A stretch of 5,687 nucleotides of DNA from Candidatus Saganbacteria bacterium (GTDB lineage Bacteria > Margulisbacteria > WOR-1 > O2-12-FULL-45-9 > XYB2-FULL-48-7), in contig JAGVQF010000210.1 in NCBI GenBank assembly GCA_020051815.1, positions 1 to 5,687 of the forward strand. The letters run 5' to 3'. The notes under the pieces were generated by a model that was not told where the DNA came from, ran no database searches, and was given only the letters and a program-made list of their open reading frames with translations. Positions within the stretch are counted from its first letter, which is position 1; every line of letters starts with the position of its first letter. Below, piece by piece: positions 5,485 to 5,687 of the stretch. Position numbers and translations under genes: made by a program.

Positions 5485-5687
5485 GTCTTGTATTCGCGGG
5501 TTTCTTCCGGCGGTTTGGCTTCGCGGGCAAGTTTCATGGCCAGAGTGACGGCTTCTTTCGGCGTACTGGCGCGATGGACCTCATTGTCCATCTGGCCGCT
5601 GTGGTGGATAAATTGCCAGGTCTTGAGGCCGACGACAGGTATTTTATAGCCGAGCGCGAAAGCGATCTCGGAGAGCGTGCCGTGGGA
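5481..5687 (-). CDS. SLOG/LOG-like protein of the TIGR00725 type (C-terminal 68 aa; 5' end beyond window)
   Basis: Only the C-terminal part is visible; the frame is open to the right edge. It begins with SHGTLSEIAFAL, the second half of the PGG-x-GT-x-x-E nucleotide-binding signature of the SLOG (LOG, 'lysine decarboxylase-like') Rossmann fold. It continues with IPVVGLKTW, the following strand typical of the TIGR00725 group, then a final helix, TPKEAVTLAMKLAREA. Better-known relatives are LOG cytokinin riboside 5'-monophosphate phosphoribohydrolases and molybdenum-cofactor carrier proteins; TIGR00725 members are mostly uncharacterised. The catalytic-type Glu of GTLSE is present. Its TGA overlaps the thiC ATG by ATGA, so the two are co-translated. 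This hints at a role near thiamine or nucleotide metabolism, which is inference only. Confidence 0.8.
   Translation of the reverse strand, partial: SHGTLSEIAFALGYKIPVVGLKTWQFIHHSGQMDNEVHRASTPKEAVTLAMKLAREAKPPEETREYKT

Noticed and set aside
4801..5649. 282-codon plus-strand frame opposite thiC
   Set aside because: It is fully antisense to the well-conserved thiC and the SLOG-like gene, and its translation resembles no protein. It is a shadow of the coding strand.

Overview
The window is gene-dense bacterial DNA with a GC content near 50% by eye. Intergenic gaps are tiny, Shine-Dalgarno sites are clear and stop/start overlaps are frequent. The only confidently named gene is thiC, in the short form known from anaerobes, preceded by the end of a SLOG/LOG-like (TIGR00725-type) gene. 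The other genes belong to families I do not recognise. That mix suggests an uncultured, probably anaerobic, Gram-negative-type bacterium, for example an Omnitrophota- or Margulisbacteria-like lineage. This placement is a low-confidence guess from general gene character; no taxonomic marker is present.

Region 1 (1-3049, minus strand) is a compact leftward operon of three genes. First is a 304-aa protein, then a 533-aa protein whose C-terminal half is a clear paralogue of the 304-aa protein, then a protein that runs off the left edge. The visible part of that last protein resembles a C39-type papain-like peptidase domain in which the catalytic cysteine is missing. Gaps are 9 bp and 1 bp, and the ribosome-binding site of the second gene overlaps the stop codon of the first, so the three are almost certainly co-expressed. 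No function is established. This operon is the best candidate here for something undescribed.

Region 2 (3050-3181) is the divergent spacer between this operon and a rightward gene. It holds no convincing promoter.

Region 3 (3182-4345, plus strand) is a helical-repeat (TPR-like) gene. A TGA at 4085-4087 interrupts it at a position where tryptophan fits, but the same frame stays open and repeat-like for another 85 codons to a TAG at 4343-4345. That end lies inside the 3' end of thiC. The gene looks like a decayed or truncated fragment next to a rearrangement breakpoint.

Region 4 (4312-5687, minus strand) is a thiamine-related pair. The SLOG-like gene enters from the right edge and its stop overlaps the thiC start in an ATGA arrangement, so the two are translationally coupled. 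ThiC makes the pyrimidine half of thiamine from aminoimidazole ribonucleotide. An imperfect 7-bp tandem repeat lies within thiC just before the Fe-S cysteine motif.
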